Assembly: GCA_964458645.1 (NCBI GenBank)
Contig: CAYWJU010000001.1
Span: 118,012 to 182,011 of the forward strand
Length of the DNA: 64,000 bases
Origin: DAORHV01 sp964458645
GTDB lineage: Bacteria; Patescibacteriota; Gracilibacteria; Peribacterales; Peribacteraceae
Reading direction: 5' to 3'
Shown here piece after piece: positions 14,522-23,245 of this stretch (positions are counted from its first letter, which is position 1; the number at the start of each line of letters is the position of its first letter). Both the position numbers and the translations under genes were made by a program. Under the pieces are notes generated by a model, which worked only from the letters and a program-made list of their open reading frames with translations, did not search any database and was not told where the DNA came from.

Positions 14522-16048
14522 TTAGAGCCCTGCAAGGAACTGCTCCAGTGTCAGCGTATTCGGCAGCAGCTGATCTGCTACGACGATACGATCGAGCGTT
14601 GCGCTCATGGGGTGATACGTGAATTCAAACGATAAATCGCCTTTACGGGTGGCAAAGTACACGCCAATCACGCGCACGGCATCCGCTTGATTCGCAGGAA
14701 TCACAAACGAAGTCGTAGGCGTTAACATGCCGCCGTGTTCTAGTACCGCCTGCTTGGTCATGCCAATGAGCTCTTCCGGCGTACGAGTGGAAACAGCAGG
14801 TGCGCTGGACGACGCTTTGGCGGCAACGCGTGCAGGCGTAGGCAACGCACGGACTTCGGCATCGTGCAGTGCTTTCGCTACAGCAGCACGCTCTGCATCG
14901 CTGAGCAACGGCGTAGCGAATGCAACGCTCTGGCGAATGGCGTCTTCCCAGAGTCGTGCATGACGTGGAAAACCACGATCTTCAATGAGTGGCGGCAGCG
15001 AGCTGGCCCCGGAGAGTAACGGCAAAGCCGATGAAGGGTCTGCGGTCACAGCACGTTCCACAAGGCGCTGCCAACGAGTCACGAAGACGTCCGGCAATGG
15101 CAGAACGGATGCATGTTCAATATCGGCAAGCAGTTGGGCCCAGCGCACGGCATCGTCACCGACCGTGAAGGCATCGGCAAGGACGGACTCCGTCCTTTCG
15201 TCTGCGCCGGGAGTCAGTCCAAGGCCGTACGAAATGCTGAGCAGTCGATCCATCGGTACGTCCCCGCTTATGCTTCGCACGCAATGGAGCGCTACGGCGA
15301 TTGCGTCCGCATCGGCTCGGCGCATGCGGCCGATTTCCGCCACGATGGCGGACACTGCCGGACGATGGAGCTCGGACGACAATACCTGTTCGTACGTTGC
15401 GTCACGAACGAAGACCAGTGCCTTGGCATAGTCTTTGGCATCCATGGCGTCGCGCAGTAGCCGCAGCGGAGAGTCATCTGCAATGACGGTACGCAAATCT
15501 ACACCCTCTTCCGATAACGCTTCCATGCGAGCCGCGTAATCCTGCAGCCAACGCTGTGGAACCAACGATCGCTGCAAAGACAGATTGTGATCCGTCGGTA
15601 CCCGAAGTTGCTCTCCGGCCGTGAGGATCGTCAATTCGCCGCGAACCGTTACTGCGATCGGTGCCGAAAGCGCCACAACCAATGCATTGGCATCGTCGTG
15701 GAACGCGTACCAACCGGTACGTACTCCGTCGACTGTCACTGCATCCCCTATCTGCATGCGCAAATAGCCGCTGGTGCGCACAACCACCGTACCGCTGCGC
15801 AAGTGTGTCGTGGCACCGTTGCGTTCCAGCATGCTGTGAACATCGAGTACGCCATGAATGCCGGGGGTCCCGGTAAATTCCAAAATCCGTGAGTTGGACT
15901 CTACTATGTCACCGTCTTGAAGAATGCCGACTGACTGTGAATCCATCGCCTGACTCCTGTCCATGCCCGGATGCGACGAAAGTACCAGCATCAGCAATGC
16001 CAATGTCAGAGGAACGGCCACAAAATGACGATGTGATCGCAAGGTCAT
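14522..16048 (-). CDS. secreted/membrane-anchored hypothetical protein with FecR-like region
   Basis: 508 residues from ATG 16048 (MTLRSHRHFVAVPLTLALLM), which gives a clean signal/anchor helix. Residues about 35-180 are beta-rich and resemble FecR-type sensor domains (GDIVESNSRILEFTGTPGIH, GTVVVRTSGYLRMQIG, ELTILTAGEQLRVP). The remainder is mostly helical. TATACT lies 20 nt upstream. FecR proteins usually pair with an ECF sigma factor, but none is nearby, so the domain call is tentative. Confidence 0.6.
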   Translation of the reverse strand: MTLRSHRHFVAVPLTLALLMLVLSSHPGMDRSQAMDSQSVGILQDGDIVESNSRILEFTGTPGIHGVLDVHSMLERNGATTHLRSGTVVVRTSGYLRMQIGDAVTVDGVRTGWYAFHDDANALVVALSAPIAVTVRGELTILTAGEQLRVPTDHNLSLQRSLVPQRWLQDYAARMEALSEEGVDLRTVIADDSPLRLLRDAMDAKDYAKALVFVRDATYEQVLSSELHRPAVSAIVAEIGRMRRADADAIAVALHCVRSISGDVPMDRLLSISYGLGLTPGADERTESVLADAFTVGDDAVRWAQLLADIEHASVLPLPDVFVTRWQRLVERAVTADPSSALPLLSGASSLPPLIEDRGFPRHARLWEDAIRQSVAFATPLLSDAERAAVAKALHDAEVRALPTPARVAAKASSSAPAVSTRTPEELIGMTKQAVLEHGGMLTPTTSFVIPANQADAVRVIGVYFATRKGDLSFEFTYHPMSATLDRIVVADQLLPNTLTLEQFLAGL

Positions 16049-16115
16049 GAAAGGAAGTGTTTTCCTCTCAGTATAGCAGAAACTAGCCTTCCGAGGAAGG
16101 CTGAGCTGCATGGGA

Positions 16116-16754
16116 TTAGCGTGTCGGGGGCGGCACGCGATCCGGCCCTGCTGCGCTAAACATACCGGAATCCTGTACATGCTTGTTGGTACGCTGCACG
16201 TCTCGTAACAGTCCGTCCATGCCGCCGCCTCCAATCCTCAGCCTGGAGCCCAAACCACCAATAAACCGTTGAGCATTCCGAGACAGATCTGTCACACCCT
16301 GTCGCACACCGTCATTGGTCTGCGCAATAACTGCGGCACGAACGTTCGGCGAAAGATCTCTCGTCGCAAGAATGCGATTCGCCAACGCCAACTTTTCGGC
16401 CGTCGTCATAGTGGTATTCGGGTCATTCAGTCCTCGCATGATTCCGGCGTCACGCATGCCACGGATGCGGCCGCTCAGCCACGGAAACCAGTTGGTACGA
16501 CCGACCATGGAGTTTGCAAAATCTAGCTGTTCACCGGGGGCCATGGCATCGAAGCGCTGCTTCGCAACCACGCCTCCGACTGCCGTTGCGCCTACCACAG
16601 CAATGCCAGTTGCCAGCAACGCTTTCATTTTCGGGCTCATACCCTTCTTCAATTTTTTACTTTCGGCAGGTGCAAGAATTTTCCTCTCGCGCTGCTCAGG
16701 CAAACGACTGCGCAGTCGTGTCTCGCGTTCTGGTGAAGCAGCGGAAGCGGGCAT
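16116..16754 (-). CDS. single-TM hypothetical protein
   Basis: 212 residues from ATG 16754, with TATTCT exactly 6 nt upstream (leaderless). A charged N terminus (PERETRLRSRLPEQRERK) and Lys-rich stretch precede one TM helix (ALLATGIAVVGATAVGGVVA), then a helical domain (ANSMVGRTNWFPWLSGRIRG). The layout of Arg/Glu-rich head, Lys patch and single TM resembles the protein at 56851-57345 beside the giant gene, so the two may be distantly related. Function unknown. Confidence 0.6.
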   Translation of the reverse strand: MPASAASPERETRLRSRLPEQRERKILAPAESKKLKKGMSPKMKALLATGIAVVGATAVGGVVAKQRFDAMAPGEQLDFANSMVGRTNWFPWLSGRIRGMRDAGIMRGLNDPNTTMTTAEKLALANRILATRDLSPNVRAAVIAQTNDGVRQGVTDLSRNAQRFIGGLGSRLRIGGGGMDGLLRDVQRTNKHVQDSGMFSAAGPDRVPPPTR

Positions 16755-16877
16755 AGATACAGAATACGATACGGAGATTTGGCAAAAGGACAAGCTTCTT
16801 CCATCCTCGTGGCTTATCACGGCGATCGCGACCGCCGTGACTTGACGAAGCGAAAAGCAGCCGCGTAGGGTCGCTCC

Positions 16878-17462
16878 ATGCGCATCCTTGGTGTCGACCC
16901 CGGCCTGGCCACCATCGGTGTGGGATTGGTGGAACGCGATGCGCGACGCCAAGTGCATTCGCTCGACTGGCTGGCCATTACCACACCGGCCGGCATGCCG
17001 CTGGCCGAACGCTTGAACGAATTAGGCAATGACCTCTCCACGTACCTGAAAGAAGCCAAGCCCGACCTGGCTGTAGTCGAACGCCTGTTCTTCGCAACCA
17101 ACAAACAAACAGCAATCGATGTCGCACAAGGACGCGGTGTTATTCTTGCCACCTTGGCGAAGCACGGCATTCCGGTACTGGAACCGACGCCGCTGCAACT
17201 GAAGCTCTGCGTCACGGGCGACGGCCGCGCCGACAAACGCCAGGTGCAGGACATGGTCATGCGCACGCTGAAACTCGACGAACGACCGACTCCGGTCGAT
17301 GCCGCCGATGCATTGGCGCTCGCGATCTACGGCGCGTTCGTGCATCAACCGTTAGCCACCGGCAACAACTCCTTTGGCGGAAACCTGCCAACGGTGAACA
17401 GGCGCCCCGATGTCGCCGGGAAGGTGGGTGGCCGTCAGAAACACCTGGCAGCCGGAAAGTGA
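16878..17462 (+). CDS. ruvC: Holliday junction resolvase RuvC
   Basis: 194 residues. RuvC cuts Holliday junctions in the RuvABC pathway. Catalytic acids are visible: Asp7 (MRILGVDPG), Glu68 (VVERLFF), Asp141 and Asp144 (DAADALALAI), plus the basic GRADKRQV loop. The last about 37 residues extend past the usual end and overlap the 3' end of the convergent recF by 111 nt. Stops at TGA. Confidence 0.93.
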   Translation: MRILGVDPGLATIGVGLVERDARRQVHSLDWLAITTPAGMPLAERLNELGNDLSTYLKEAKPDLAVVERLFFATNKQTAIDVAQGRGVILATLAKHGIPVLEPTPLQLKLCVTGDGRADKRQVQDMVMRTLKLDERPTPVDAADALALAIYGAFVHQPLATGNNSFGGNLPTVNRRPDVAGKVGGRQKHLAAGK

Positions 17463-18458
17463 CGTCAGCAACGCATGCTGGTGACGGTCATCCAGTTCGG
17501 AGAACACATCATCCAGGATAATGACGGGCTGTTCTTTCTTGATGGTGCGGAACTGATCCATGCAGGTGAATAGCAGCGCCAGCAAGCTCGCCCGTTGCTG
17601 GCCGCGCGAAGCGAACGAACTGATGTCACGGCCATCGGCCGACACGCGCCAGTCGTCGCGGTGCGGACCCACCGTGGTAGAACCCACGATACAATCGCGT
17701 GAACGGTAGTGCAGCAATTGCTCCACCAACTCTTTGGCCAATACCTGTTCCTCGGTGGCTGTTGTTTTACGCACGTATTCGATGCGAACGTCCTTCCATG
17801 CTTCGCCAAGCGAGCGCAGATGTTCCGGGAAGCCTTCGTTCCAGCCGGACACGATGTTGAGACGTTTGCACTGCAACACGGCACCGCACTTGGCCAAGTC
17901 TGCGTCCCATGGTTCCAGCTCGGTTTCTTTGGCTTCGCCCTCGGCGATGCGCTTCAGGAGCGCGTTGCGCTGCTTCAACAACCGCTCATATTCCATGCGC
18001 AGCGGCAGAAACTTGGGGTCCAATTGGGCCAATAATCCATCCAGCAGACTGCGGCGGCGGTCGGGGCCACCGGAGAACAGTCCCAAGTCTTGCGGTAGAA
18101 ATACCACCGACGGCAAGGCACCGACGAACTCGGCGAACGGCACGCGCACGTCGTTGATGAAGAACGCTTTGGATTTGCGCGGTGATAACTGACAGACCAC
18201 TTCCAGCGCTCGCTCTTCCCCTGCATCCGACACGGTTGCCGCCCGCACTTTAAAGAAGATCTCGCCCCAGCGCGCCACATCCTCGATCTCGCCGCCCAAT
18301 GCAGAGCGGCCGAGGGACAAAAACGAGATCGCCTCGGCCAAGTTGGTCTTGCCAGTGCCGTTCTCGCCCACGAATGCCTCTATGCCGGGCTTGCTAAACG
18401 ATAGCTCGAGCAAGCGATGTGAACGAAAGCGATCGAGGAGCAACGTGGTAATGCGCAC
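17352..18458 (-). CDS. recF: DNA replication/repair protein RecF
   Basis: 368 residues, GTG start at 18458 with TAAGCT 6 nt upstream. RecF is an SMC-like ATPase that loads RecA at gaps. Walker A GENGTGKT (31-38), the signature region LFSGGPDRRRSLLDGLL, and Walker B VIILDDVFSELD are all present, together with the family motif VGPHRDDW and the D-loop. Its last 111 nt overlap the ruvC 3' end on the other strand. It is not next to dnaN or gyrB here. Confidence 0.93.
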   Translation of the reverse strand: MRITTLLLDRFRSHRLLELSFSKPGIEAFVGENGTGKTNLAEAISFLSLGRSALGGEIEDVARWGEIFFKVRAATVSDAGEERALEVVCQLSPRKSKAFFINDVRVPFAEFVGALPSVVFLPQDLGLFSGGPDRRRSLLDGLLAQLDPKFLPLRMEYERLLKQRNALLKRIAEGEAKETELEPWDADLAKCGAVLQCKRLNIVSGWNEGFPEHLRSLGEAWKDVRIEYVRKTTATEEQVLAKELVEQLLHYRSRDCIVGSTTVGPHRDDWRVSADGRDISSFASRGQQRASLLALLFTCMDQFRTIKKEQPVIILDDVFSELDDRHQHALLTSLSGCQVFLTATHLPGDIGAPVHRWQVSAKGVVAGG

Positions 18459-18542
18459 GGCCGAAGCTTACCCACGATTCGCAGGAGGGAGAAGGATACG
18501 GAAAACAAAAAAGTTAGTGGTCAGGAAGCGGCTGTCATCTGA

Positions 18543-18590
18543 CAACTACCTACTGCCTACTGTCTACTGCCTACTATCTTCTGCCCACAC
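18543..18590. repeat. 7-nt tandem repeats (GTAGGCA family), copy 1
   Basis: Minus strand reads about five degenerate heptamers (GTAGGCA, GTAGACA, GTAGGCA, GTAGGTA, GTTGTCA). They run into the 3' end of the Nudix gene, whose last residues are encoded by them. A related tract lies at 34895-34921. Confidence 0.65.
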
Positions 18591-19063
18591 TCCTTCAGCA
18601 CCTCATGGATTACATCCAAGTAGGCCTTGCGCGTAATGTACTGCGGCAACTGTTCCGGTAACACCCACACATACGCATCCACTTCATTACGATCAACCTG
18701 CACGACAATGTCCTTTTGCGTGCAAAACGCCACAAAGCACAGCTTTTGACCGGTATTGATGGGATTGTAACGCTGGACGAATTCGGGTGGAAAATCGTAT
18801 GAATAACTATGACAACTGCTCAGTAAGACTTCACCCAGCTTCAAGCCGGCTTCTTCGTGCACTTCGCGCGCTGCAGCTTGTTCGATGCTTTCACCGGCCT
18901 CCACTCCACCTTGCGGCAACTGCCAGGCATCGTGAATACGTGGCTTATGCAAAAGCAGAATTTGGTGGATAGTCGCACACTCTCCGCCTGGAACGCAGAC
19001 CTCCACGGGCTTGAGCACCAATGCCGATACGGCACTGCGGTAACGTTTTTCTTTCTGCTCCAT
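18557..19063 (-). CDS. Nudix hydrolase
   Basis: 168 residues from ATG 19063 (MEQKEKRYRSAVSALVL), 7 nt after TATAGT and with GGAGG just before. The Nudix box spans residues 52-74 (GGVEAGESIEQAAAREVHEE plus AGL), which binds Mg2+ for hydrolysis of nucleoside-diphosphate-X substrates. PQGGVEAGE resembles RppH/Ap4A-type enzymes, but the substrate cannot be fixed. The C-terminal tail is formed by a 7-nt repeat tract. Confidence 0.85.
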   Translation of the reverse strand: MEQKEKRYRSAVSALVLKPVEVCVPGGECATIHQILLLHKPRIHDAWQLPQGGVEAGESIEQAAAREVHEEAGLKLGEVLLSSCHSYSYDFPPEFVQRYNPINTGQKLCFVAFCTQKDIVVQVDRNEVDAYVWVLPEQLPQYITRKAYLDVIHEVLKECGQKIVGSRQ

Positions 19064-19140
19064 GACCTCCACTATAGCGTGTGCCGCCGCGAAGCCAAGA
19101 TTCGGCGCATACGAAAAACACCACCTCGTCCCATAGGACA

Positions 19141-19323
19141 TTAGCTGGAGTGCTTCTCTTCCTTCAGCTTCACTTTCACGCGCTTCTTGCAGTTCGGGCA
19201 GTACTTGTGCAACTCGCGGAAGTCAGCTTTCTTGGATTTGAGGATGCGCACAGTGCAGATGCGCTTTCCGCATCCTTCGGTTGTGCAGTAGCCGGCGTAA
19301 ACAGTACCCTTACCTCGTGGCAT
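19141..19323 (-). CDS. rpmG: ribosomal protein bL33-like
   Basis: 60 residues. Two Cys pairs (CTTEGC and CPNCKKRVKVK) and ELHKYCPNCKKR fit the zinc-binding form of bL33 of the large ribosomal subunit. The N terminus MPRGKGT is basic. The first Cys pair is spaced wider than the usual CxxC, so the assignment is good but not certain. Confidence 0.65.
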   Translation of the reverse strand: MPRGKGTVYAGYCTTEGCGKRICTVRILKSKKADFRELHKYCPNCKKRVKVKLKEEKHSS

Positions 19324-19335
19324 AGCCGCGCTACT

Positions 19336-20232
19336 TTACTTTGGAAGAGTCAGGAGCGCAAGACCCAGGAACACGATTCCGAAACTGACCAGCTTCACAC
19401 GCACCGAACGGGCCGATAACAGCTCTTTGGGGGCATATGATGGCAGAATCCATGCCATGAGCGCAGCCAGTCCGATGACCATGAACGGCTGAATATTGCT
19501 GACAACCGACACCAAGGAAATGGGTCCGTACAGGTACGACAATCCGCCGGTGAATTCGCCGAACAGGAAACAGGCAATGACCGCGCCTCCAATAGCGAAG
19601 AATTTCCAATCCATGACCTTCACGAGATGCTTGATGCGTTTGCGATACGCGGGCACGAGGCACGGTAACAGCAATGCGATGGTCTCACGTCCGACGATCA
19701 GCCAGAAAAACACCGCCACCACATCTTGCCCGGCCAGCAGCGCGGCTTTTTTGGCAACGTACGTGGGAATGTAGAGCGCCGCGAGCAGTACCAGGGTGCC
19801 GAGTGTCCGCAACAGCGAACCGGATTCCGCATGATGAAACGACAGGAAGAATACGCCCGCAAGAATAAGTGCCGCTCCTGCCGCCTGCAGCAACGTCCAC
19901 GATTCCTGGAACAGTGCGAACCCGGCAATACTGAGAAAGATGGAAAGAATCGGCCACGCAGCATTGGTAATGGATACGTCTAAATGACCGAGCACCCAAA
20001 AGAAGAACAGGTCAGCCAGGTACGCACACAGGCCCATGGCGAACAGCAGCGGCCACCACGAGGTATGCAAGTCGTAGAAACACGCCAGAATCGCCAGTAC
20101 AACCACGCTGAACAGCGACTGGCTCCACATCAGCACAACCGGATGCTTCTCGTAATGGCGCACCAGAAGTGAGTCGAGCACGTTGACGAGCGCCCAGCCG
20201 AACGACGACAGCAAAATAAAGGTGAGCCACAT
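19336..20232 (-). CDS. EamA/DMT-family transporter
   Basis: 298 residues with ten hydrophobic helices in two five-helix halves, the EamA pattern of drug/metabolite transporters. TACACT lies 9 nt before ATG 20232. The substrate is unknown. The bL33-like gene follows 12 nt downstream. Confidence 0.8.
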   Translation of the reverse strand: MWLTFILLSSFGWALVNVLDSLLVRHYEKHPVVLMWSQSLFSVVVLAILACFYDLHTSWWPLLFAMGLCAYLADLFFFWVLGHLDVSITNAAWPILSIFLSIAGFALFQESWTLLQAAGAALILAGVFFLSFHHAESGSLLRTLGTLVLLAALYIPTYVAKKAALLAGQDVVAVFFWLIVGRETIALLLPCLVPAYRKRIKHLVKVMDWKFFAIGGAVIACFLFGEFTGGLSYLYGPISLVSVVSNIQPFMVIGLAALMAWILPSYAPKELLSARSVRVKLVSFGIVFLGLALLTLPK

Positions 20233-20276
20233 GGCGCATGCAGTGTAGCGCTGTACCCTTCAAAAGATACGGTGGC

Positions 20277-20282
20277 TATACT
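20277..20282 (+). promoter_or_regulatory. -10 box of the HAD gene
   Basis: TATACT exactly 6 nt before ATG 20289, placing the transcription start at the A of ATG. Confidence 0.5.
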
Positions 20283-20288
20283 GAGGAC

Positions 20289-20900
20289 ATGCCCAACATC
20301 CGAACCGTCATCTTCGATCTCGGCGGCGTCTATTTCACCGAAGGCGTGCGGCAATTCGTCCGCAAGATGCAGGAACGCTTCTCGGTGGACGAACAACAAG
20401 TGCGGCACATCGTGGACGGCGAGCTGGGGAGGCACTACCGCACCGGTGAAGCAACGCCTGCGCAGTTCTGGTCTGAGGCGATGGCATTCTGGAAGCTAGA
20501 TTCTTCGAAGCTGGAAGACGTGAAAGCCTCGTGGCTGGAAGGCTATGTGCCGATAGAGGGAACCATCGACATTATCGAAGCACTGCGTGGCGGCGGGTAT
20601 GAACTACTCTTCCTTTCGGACAACGCCCCCGACCGCGTGGAGTATCTGGAATCGCGCTATCACTTCCTGGGGCGCTTTAAGGCAGGCGTGTTCTCGAACC
20701 TGGTTGGTGTTCGCAAACCTCACCCCAAGATGTACGAAGCCGCGCTCAAACTGACTGCCACTCCTGCGCAGGAGTGCGTGTACATCGATGACAAACCGCC
20801 GCTGCTTGAACCGGCCAAGGCACTCGGAGTGCATACAATCGCCTTCAAGGACCCCGAGCAACTCAAAACCGATCTGCGCGCACTGGGAGTCGCGATTTAG
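20289..20900 (+). CDS. HAD-superfamily hydrolase (YihX-like)
   Basis: 203 residues from ATG 20289. Motif I is VIFDLGGVYF, motif II LLFLSDNAPD, motif III VGVRKPHPKMYEAAL and motif IV CVYIDDKPPLLEPAKALG. The second position of motif I is Gly instead of Asp, as in YihX-type sugar phosphatases (FDLGNV). Probably a small-molecule phosphatase. Its stop overlaps trxB by 4 nt, convergently. Confidence 0.85.
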   Translation: MPNIRTVIFDLGGVYFTEGVRQFVRKMQERFSVDEQQVRHIVDGELGRHYRTGEATPAQFWSEAMAFWKLDSSKLEDVKASWLEGYVPIEGTIDIIEALRGGGYELLFLSDNAPDRVEYLESRYHFLGRFKAGVFSNLVGVRKPHPKMYEAALKLTATPAQECVYIDDKPPLLEPAKALGVHTIAFKDPEQLKTDLRALGVAI

Positions 20901-21820
20901 TGTCCCGACTGCAAGTAGTTGAACGCGCTGTTGGCGGCAACCGTCGCCTCCCCCGCTGCGGTGGTGAACTGTGCGAAGTGGTTGCTGCCGCTGGTAACGT
21001 CACCAGCGCCGAACACGCCCGGCACCGTGGTGCGCTGCGCTTCGTCGACCTTCAGAAAACCTTTGTCATCCAACGCGCAGCCCAGCTGTTTCGGCAAATC
21101 CACCGCCGGCGTGGAACCGATTTCAATGAACACGCCATCCACGGCAAGCAGGTCGGACCCGTTGAACGGTTTATCGAGCTTGATTCCCGTCACTTTCTTG
21201 TCGCCTACGATTTGCGTGACGTTGCGCTCCAACACCAGAACGATGTTCTCCTTCGACTTCACCTTATCCACCCAGTACGGCTCGGCGCGGAACTCGTTGC
21301 GGCGGTGCACTAGGTACACGGTCTTGGCGACCTGAGCGGCAATTGCCGCACCTTCCACGGCGCTATCGCCTCCGCCCAGCACGGCTACGGTCTTGTTGCG
21401 ATAGAAGAACGCGTCGCAGGTGGCGCAGTATGTTACGCCCTTGCCCGAGAATTCAGTTTCGCCCGGCGCACCGAGATGGCGCTTGTTGGAGCCGGTGGCG
21501 AAGATGATCGTCTTGCCCTCGACGGTGGTGCCGTCACCGAGCGTGAAGCGGAATCCGCCGTCGATTTTGTCGATCTTGTTCACGCGGCTGATTTTGTGCG
21601 TGACCAAATCACCGAAGCTCAGTGCGTGCTTCTTGAAGTTCTCCATGAGGTCCGGCCCGCGGATTTCCACCGTGCCCGGCCAGTTGCCGACTTCGGCCGC
21701 AGTCTGACCCATACCACCTTCGTCGGCGCCCACAATGAACACCTTCAGCTTATACCGAGCCGCATACACGGCAGCGGTGTAACCGCCGCAACCCAAGCCA
21801 ACAATAAGGATGTCGTACAT
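20897..21820 (-). CDS. trxB: thioredoxin reductase
   Basis: 307 residues, the standard bacterial length. It is an FAD/NADPH enzyme that reduces thioredoxin. FAD-binding IVGLGCGGYTAAVYAA, redox Cys132 and Cys135 in YCATCDAFF, NADPH-binding AVLGGGDSAVEGA, and the C-terminal GVFGAGDVTSGSN are all visible. One GxGxxG position is varied (GLGCGG instead of GxGPAG). A 9-nt repeat pair fills the spacer upstream. Confidence 0.92.
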   Translation of the reverse strand: MYDILIVGLGCGGYTAAVYAARYKLKVFIVGADEGGMGQTAAEVGNWPGTVEIRGPDLMENFKKHALSFGDLVTHKISRVNKIDKIDGGFRFTLGDGTTVEGKTIIFATGSNKRHLGAPGETEFSGKGVTYCATCDAFFYRNKTVAVLGGGDSAVEGAAIAAQVAKTVYLVHRRNEFRAEPYWVDKVKSKENIVLVLERNVTQIVGDKKVTGIKLDKPFNGSDLLAVDGVFIEIGSTPAVDLPKQLGCALDDKGFLKVDEAQRTTVPGVFGAGDVTSGSNHFAQFTTAAGEATVAANSAFNYLQSGH

Positions 21821-21860
21821 GGGTGAATCATGCCGAGTGAAAAGAAAAATGTAAATGCTG

Positions 21861-21953
21861 GAGGAATCCGAAGAAACCGAGGAAGCCGACGATTCCGATG
21901 ATTGTTGCCTTTCGTCGTACTCCTCGGACTCTTTGGCTTCTTCGGATTCCTCC
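21861..21953. repeat. inverted pair of degenerate 9-nt repeats (copy 2)
   Basis: Left arm 21861-21902 (GAGGAATCC, GAAGAAACC, GAGGAAGCC, GACGATTCC units) and right arm 21921-21953 (complementary CCTCGGACT, CTTTGGCTT, CTTCGGATT). They share GAGGAATCCGAAGAA exactly in inverted orientation. The element fills the trxB upstream spacer and ends at the stop of the BtuF-like gene. Confidence 0.8.
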
Positions 21954-22717
21954 TAGTGCAACACCTGAAACATCCACCCATACAGTCTCTGCGCACCTTC
22001 TACCAAACGCGGGCCAGGACGATTCAGCAGCGAATCATCGATCACGAACACGTTATTACTCTTCGCCGCACGTAACTCACCCCAGCCCGCACGTTCCATC
22101 AGCAACTTTTTTTCCGCAAAACGTCCGGCACCGCAGATGCTGAGTACGATCAGATCCGGATCGAACGCTTGGATTTCAGCCAGCGAGACTTCACGGCTGG
22201 CGCTTTTTGGCGGCAATGCCAACGACCGACCGCCGGCAAGAGCCACCACGTCGGGCACCCAGTTGCCGCTCACCATCGGCGGGTTGTGCCACTCTTCCAC
22301 ATACACTTTGGGCTTCGACCCCAGCAACTTCCCTTTCTTGCGTACGTCGGCAAAACCGTTGTGCATGTCCATGACCAATTGGTTGGCCTCCTTTTCTTTC
22401 CCGAGCAGCAGTCCAATCGACCGAATGCATTCGTCGATGTCGCCCAGCGTACGCGGGTCCTGGTGAATGACGGCGAACTGCTGCGTTGCTTTCAGCATGG
22501 CAGCCAATTTTTCCTGAACGAGTGTTGCCGTGAAAACGACTTCCGGCTTGTACTGAAAGAGCGCATCGGCATCGATTCGCTGGTGATCTTTCAGGTGTGG
22601 GATGGTCGCGGCATCCGACGGCGTGTCGCTGAATTGGTCGACGCACACGATCTGTGTACCAGCACCGATGGCGAAGAGAATTTCCGTGGTGGCCGGTGAC
22701 AACGAGGCAATGCGCAT
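21953..22717 (-). CDS. BtuF-like (cobalamin/iron) substrate-binding domain protein without signal peptide
   Basis: 254 residues from ATG 22717 (MRIASLSPATTEILFAIGAG), with TATGCT 10 nt upstream. The start, VVFTATLVQEKLAAML, the helix GLLLGKEKEANQLVMDM and DPDLIVLSICGAGR match the type-III periplasmic binding fold used for B12 and siderophores. No signal peptide or lipobox precedes the fold, and no BtuC/BtuD-type permease or ATPase is nearby, so an intracellular ligand-binding role is possible. Confidence 0.75.
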   Translation of the reverse strand: MRIASLSPATTEILFAIGAGTQIVCVDQFSDTPSDAATIPHLKDHQRIDADALFQYKPEVVFTATLVQEKLAAMLKATQQFAVIHQDPRTLGDIDECIRSIGLLLGKEKEANQLVMDMHNGFADVRKKGKLLGSKPKVYVEEWHNPPMVSGNWVPDVVALAGGRSLALPPKSASREVSLAEIQAFDPDLIVLSICGAGRFAEKKLLMERAGWGELRAAKSNNVFVIDDSLLNRPGPRLVEGAQRLYGWMFQVLH

Positions 22718-22775
22718 TCGTACCTGCAGCATAGCGCGCGCACTGCTACGACAACATGCGAACGACGCCTGCATA

Positions 22776-22803
22776 TTGCATAGGACTTGCCATGAACTAG
22801 AAT
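22776..22803 (+). promoter_or_regulatory. promoter of the 22810 gene (leaderless)
   Basis: TTGCAT, 16-nt spacer, TAGAAT, exactly 6 nt before ATG 22810. Confidence 0.55.
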
Positions 22804-22809
22804 GCGAGA

Positions 22810-23184
22810 ATGATCAACACTCTCGTCACTATCATTGTTGTCTGTCTGGTGGGAGGCTTACTGCTCTTTGGCCTCTACGATTTGCTGGAGGGGATTTTTG
22901 ATCTCGGCAAGATCGGCCATAATGTGCAGAAGCAAAAGGCAGTTGCGGAACATGGTGAACCGGCAAAGGCACGCGTTTTGTCCATCCAGCAAACAGGCAC
23001 ATTCGTGAATGAAAACCCCATGGTACACATGACGCTGGAGATACAGCGGGAAGGGCAAAAGCCCTATGAGGCAACGATTGAAACCATTGTGGAACTCGTA
23101 GCCATACCTCGTGTGCAACCCGGCTGTGAGCTGTCGGTACGCGTCGATGTGAAGAACCCAAGCACGATTGCGTTGGTGTGGTGA
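22810..23184 (+). CDS. membrane-anchored beta-domain protein, paralogue 1
   Basis: 124 residues. One N-terminal TM helix (TLVTIIVVCLVGGLLLFGLY) then a small beta domain: EPAKARVLSIQQTGTFVNEN, PMVHMTLEIQREGQKPYEAT, RVQPGCELSVRVDVKNPS. The next gene encodes a clear paralogue with the same order. The pattern resembles DUF3592-like domains. Function unknown. Confidence 0.7.
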   Translation: MINTLVTIIVVCLVGGLLLFGLYDLLEGIFDLGKIGHNVQKQKAVAEHGEPAKARVLSIQQTGTFVNENPMVHMTLEIQREGQKPYEATIETIVELVAIPRVQPGCELSVRVDVKNPSTIALVW

Positions 23185-23233
23185 TGCGGCTGCAAATTAG
23201 GGAATGCATGCTGGTGCATTGAGGGCAATCCCC

Positions 23234-23239
23234 TACACT
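23234..23239 (+). promoter_or_regulatory. -10 box of the 23246 gene
   Basis: TACACT exactly 6 nt before ATG 23246; leaderless. Confidence 0.45.
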
Positions 23240-23245
23240 GCGGAC

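Noticed and set aside
14522..16048. FecR/ECF sigma signalling pair
   Set aside because: The FecR-like part is only a loose resemblance and no sigma factor gene lies nearby.
21953..22717. Complete B12 ABC importer
   Set aside because: Only the binding-protein fold is present, without a signal peptide and with no permease or ATPase gene adjacent.
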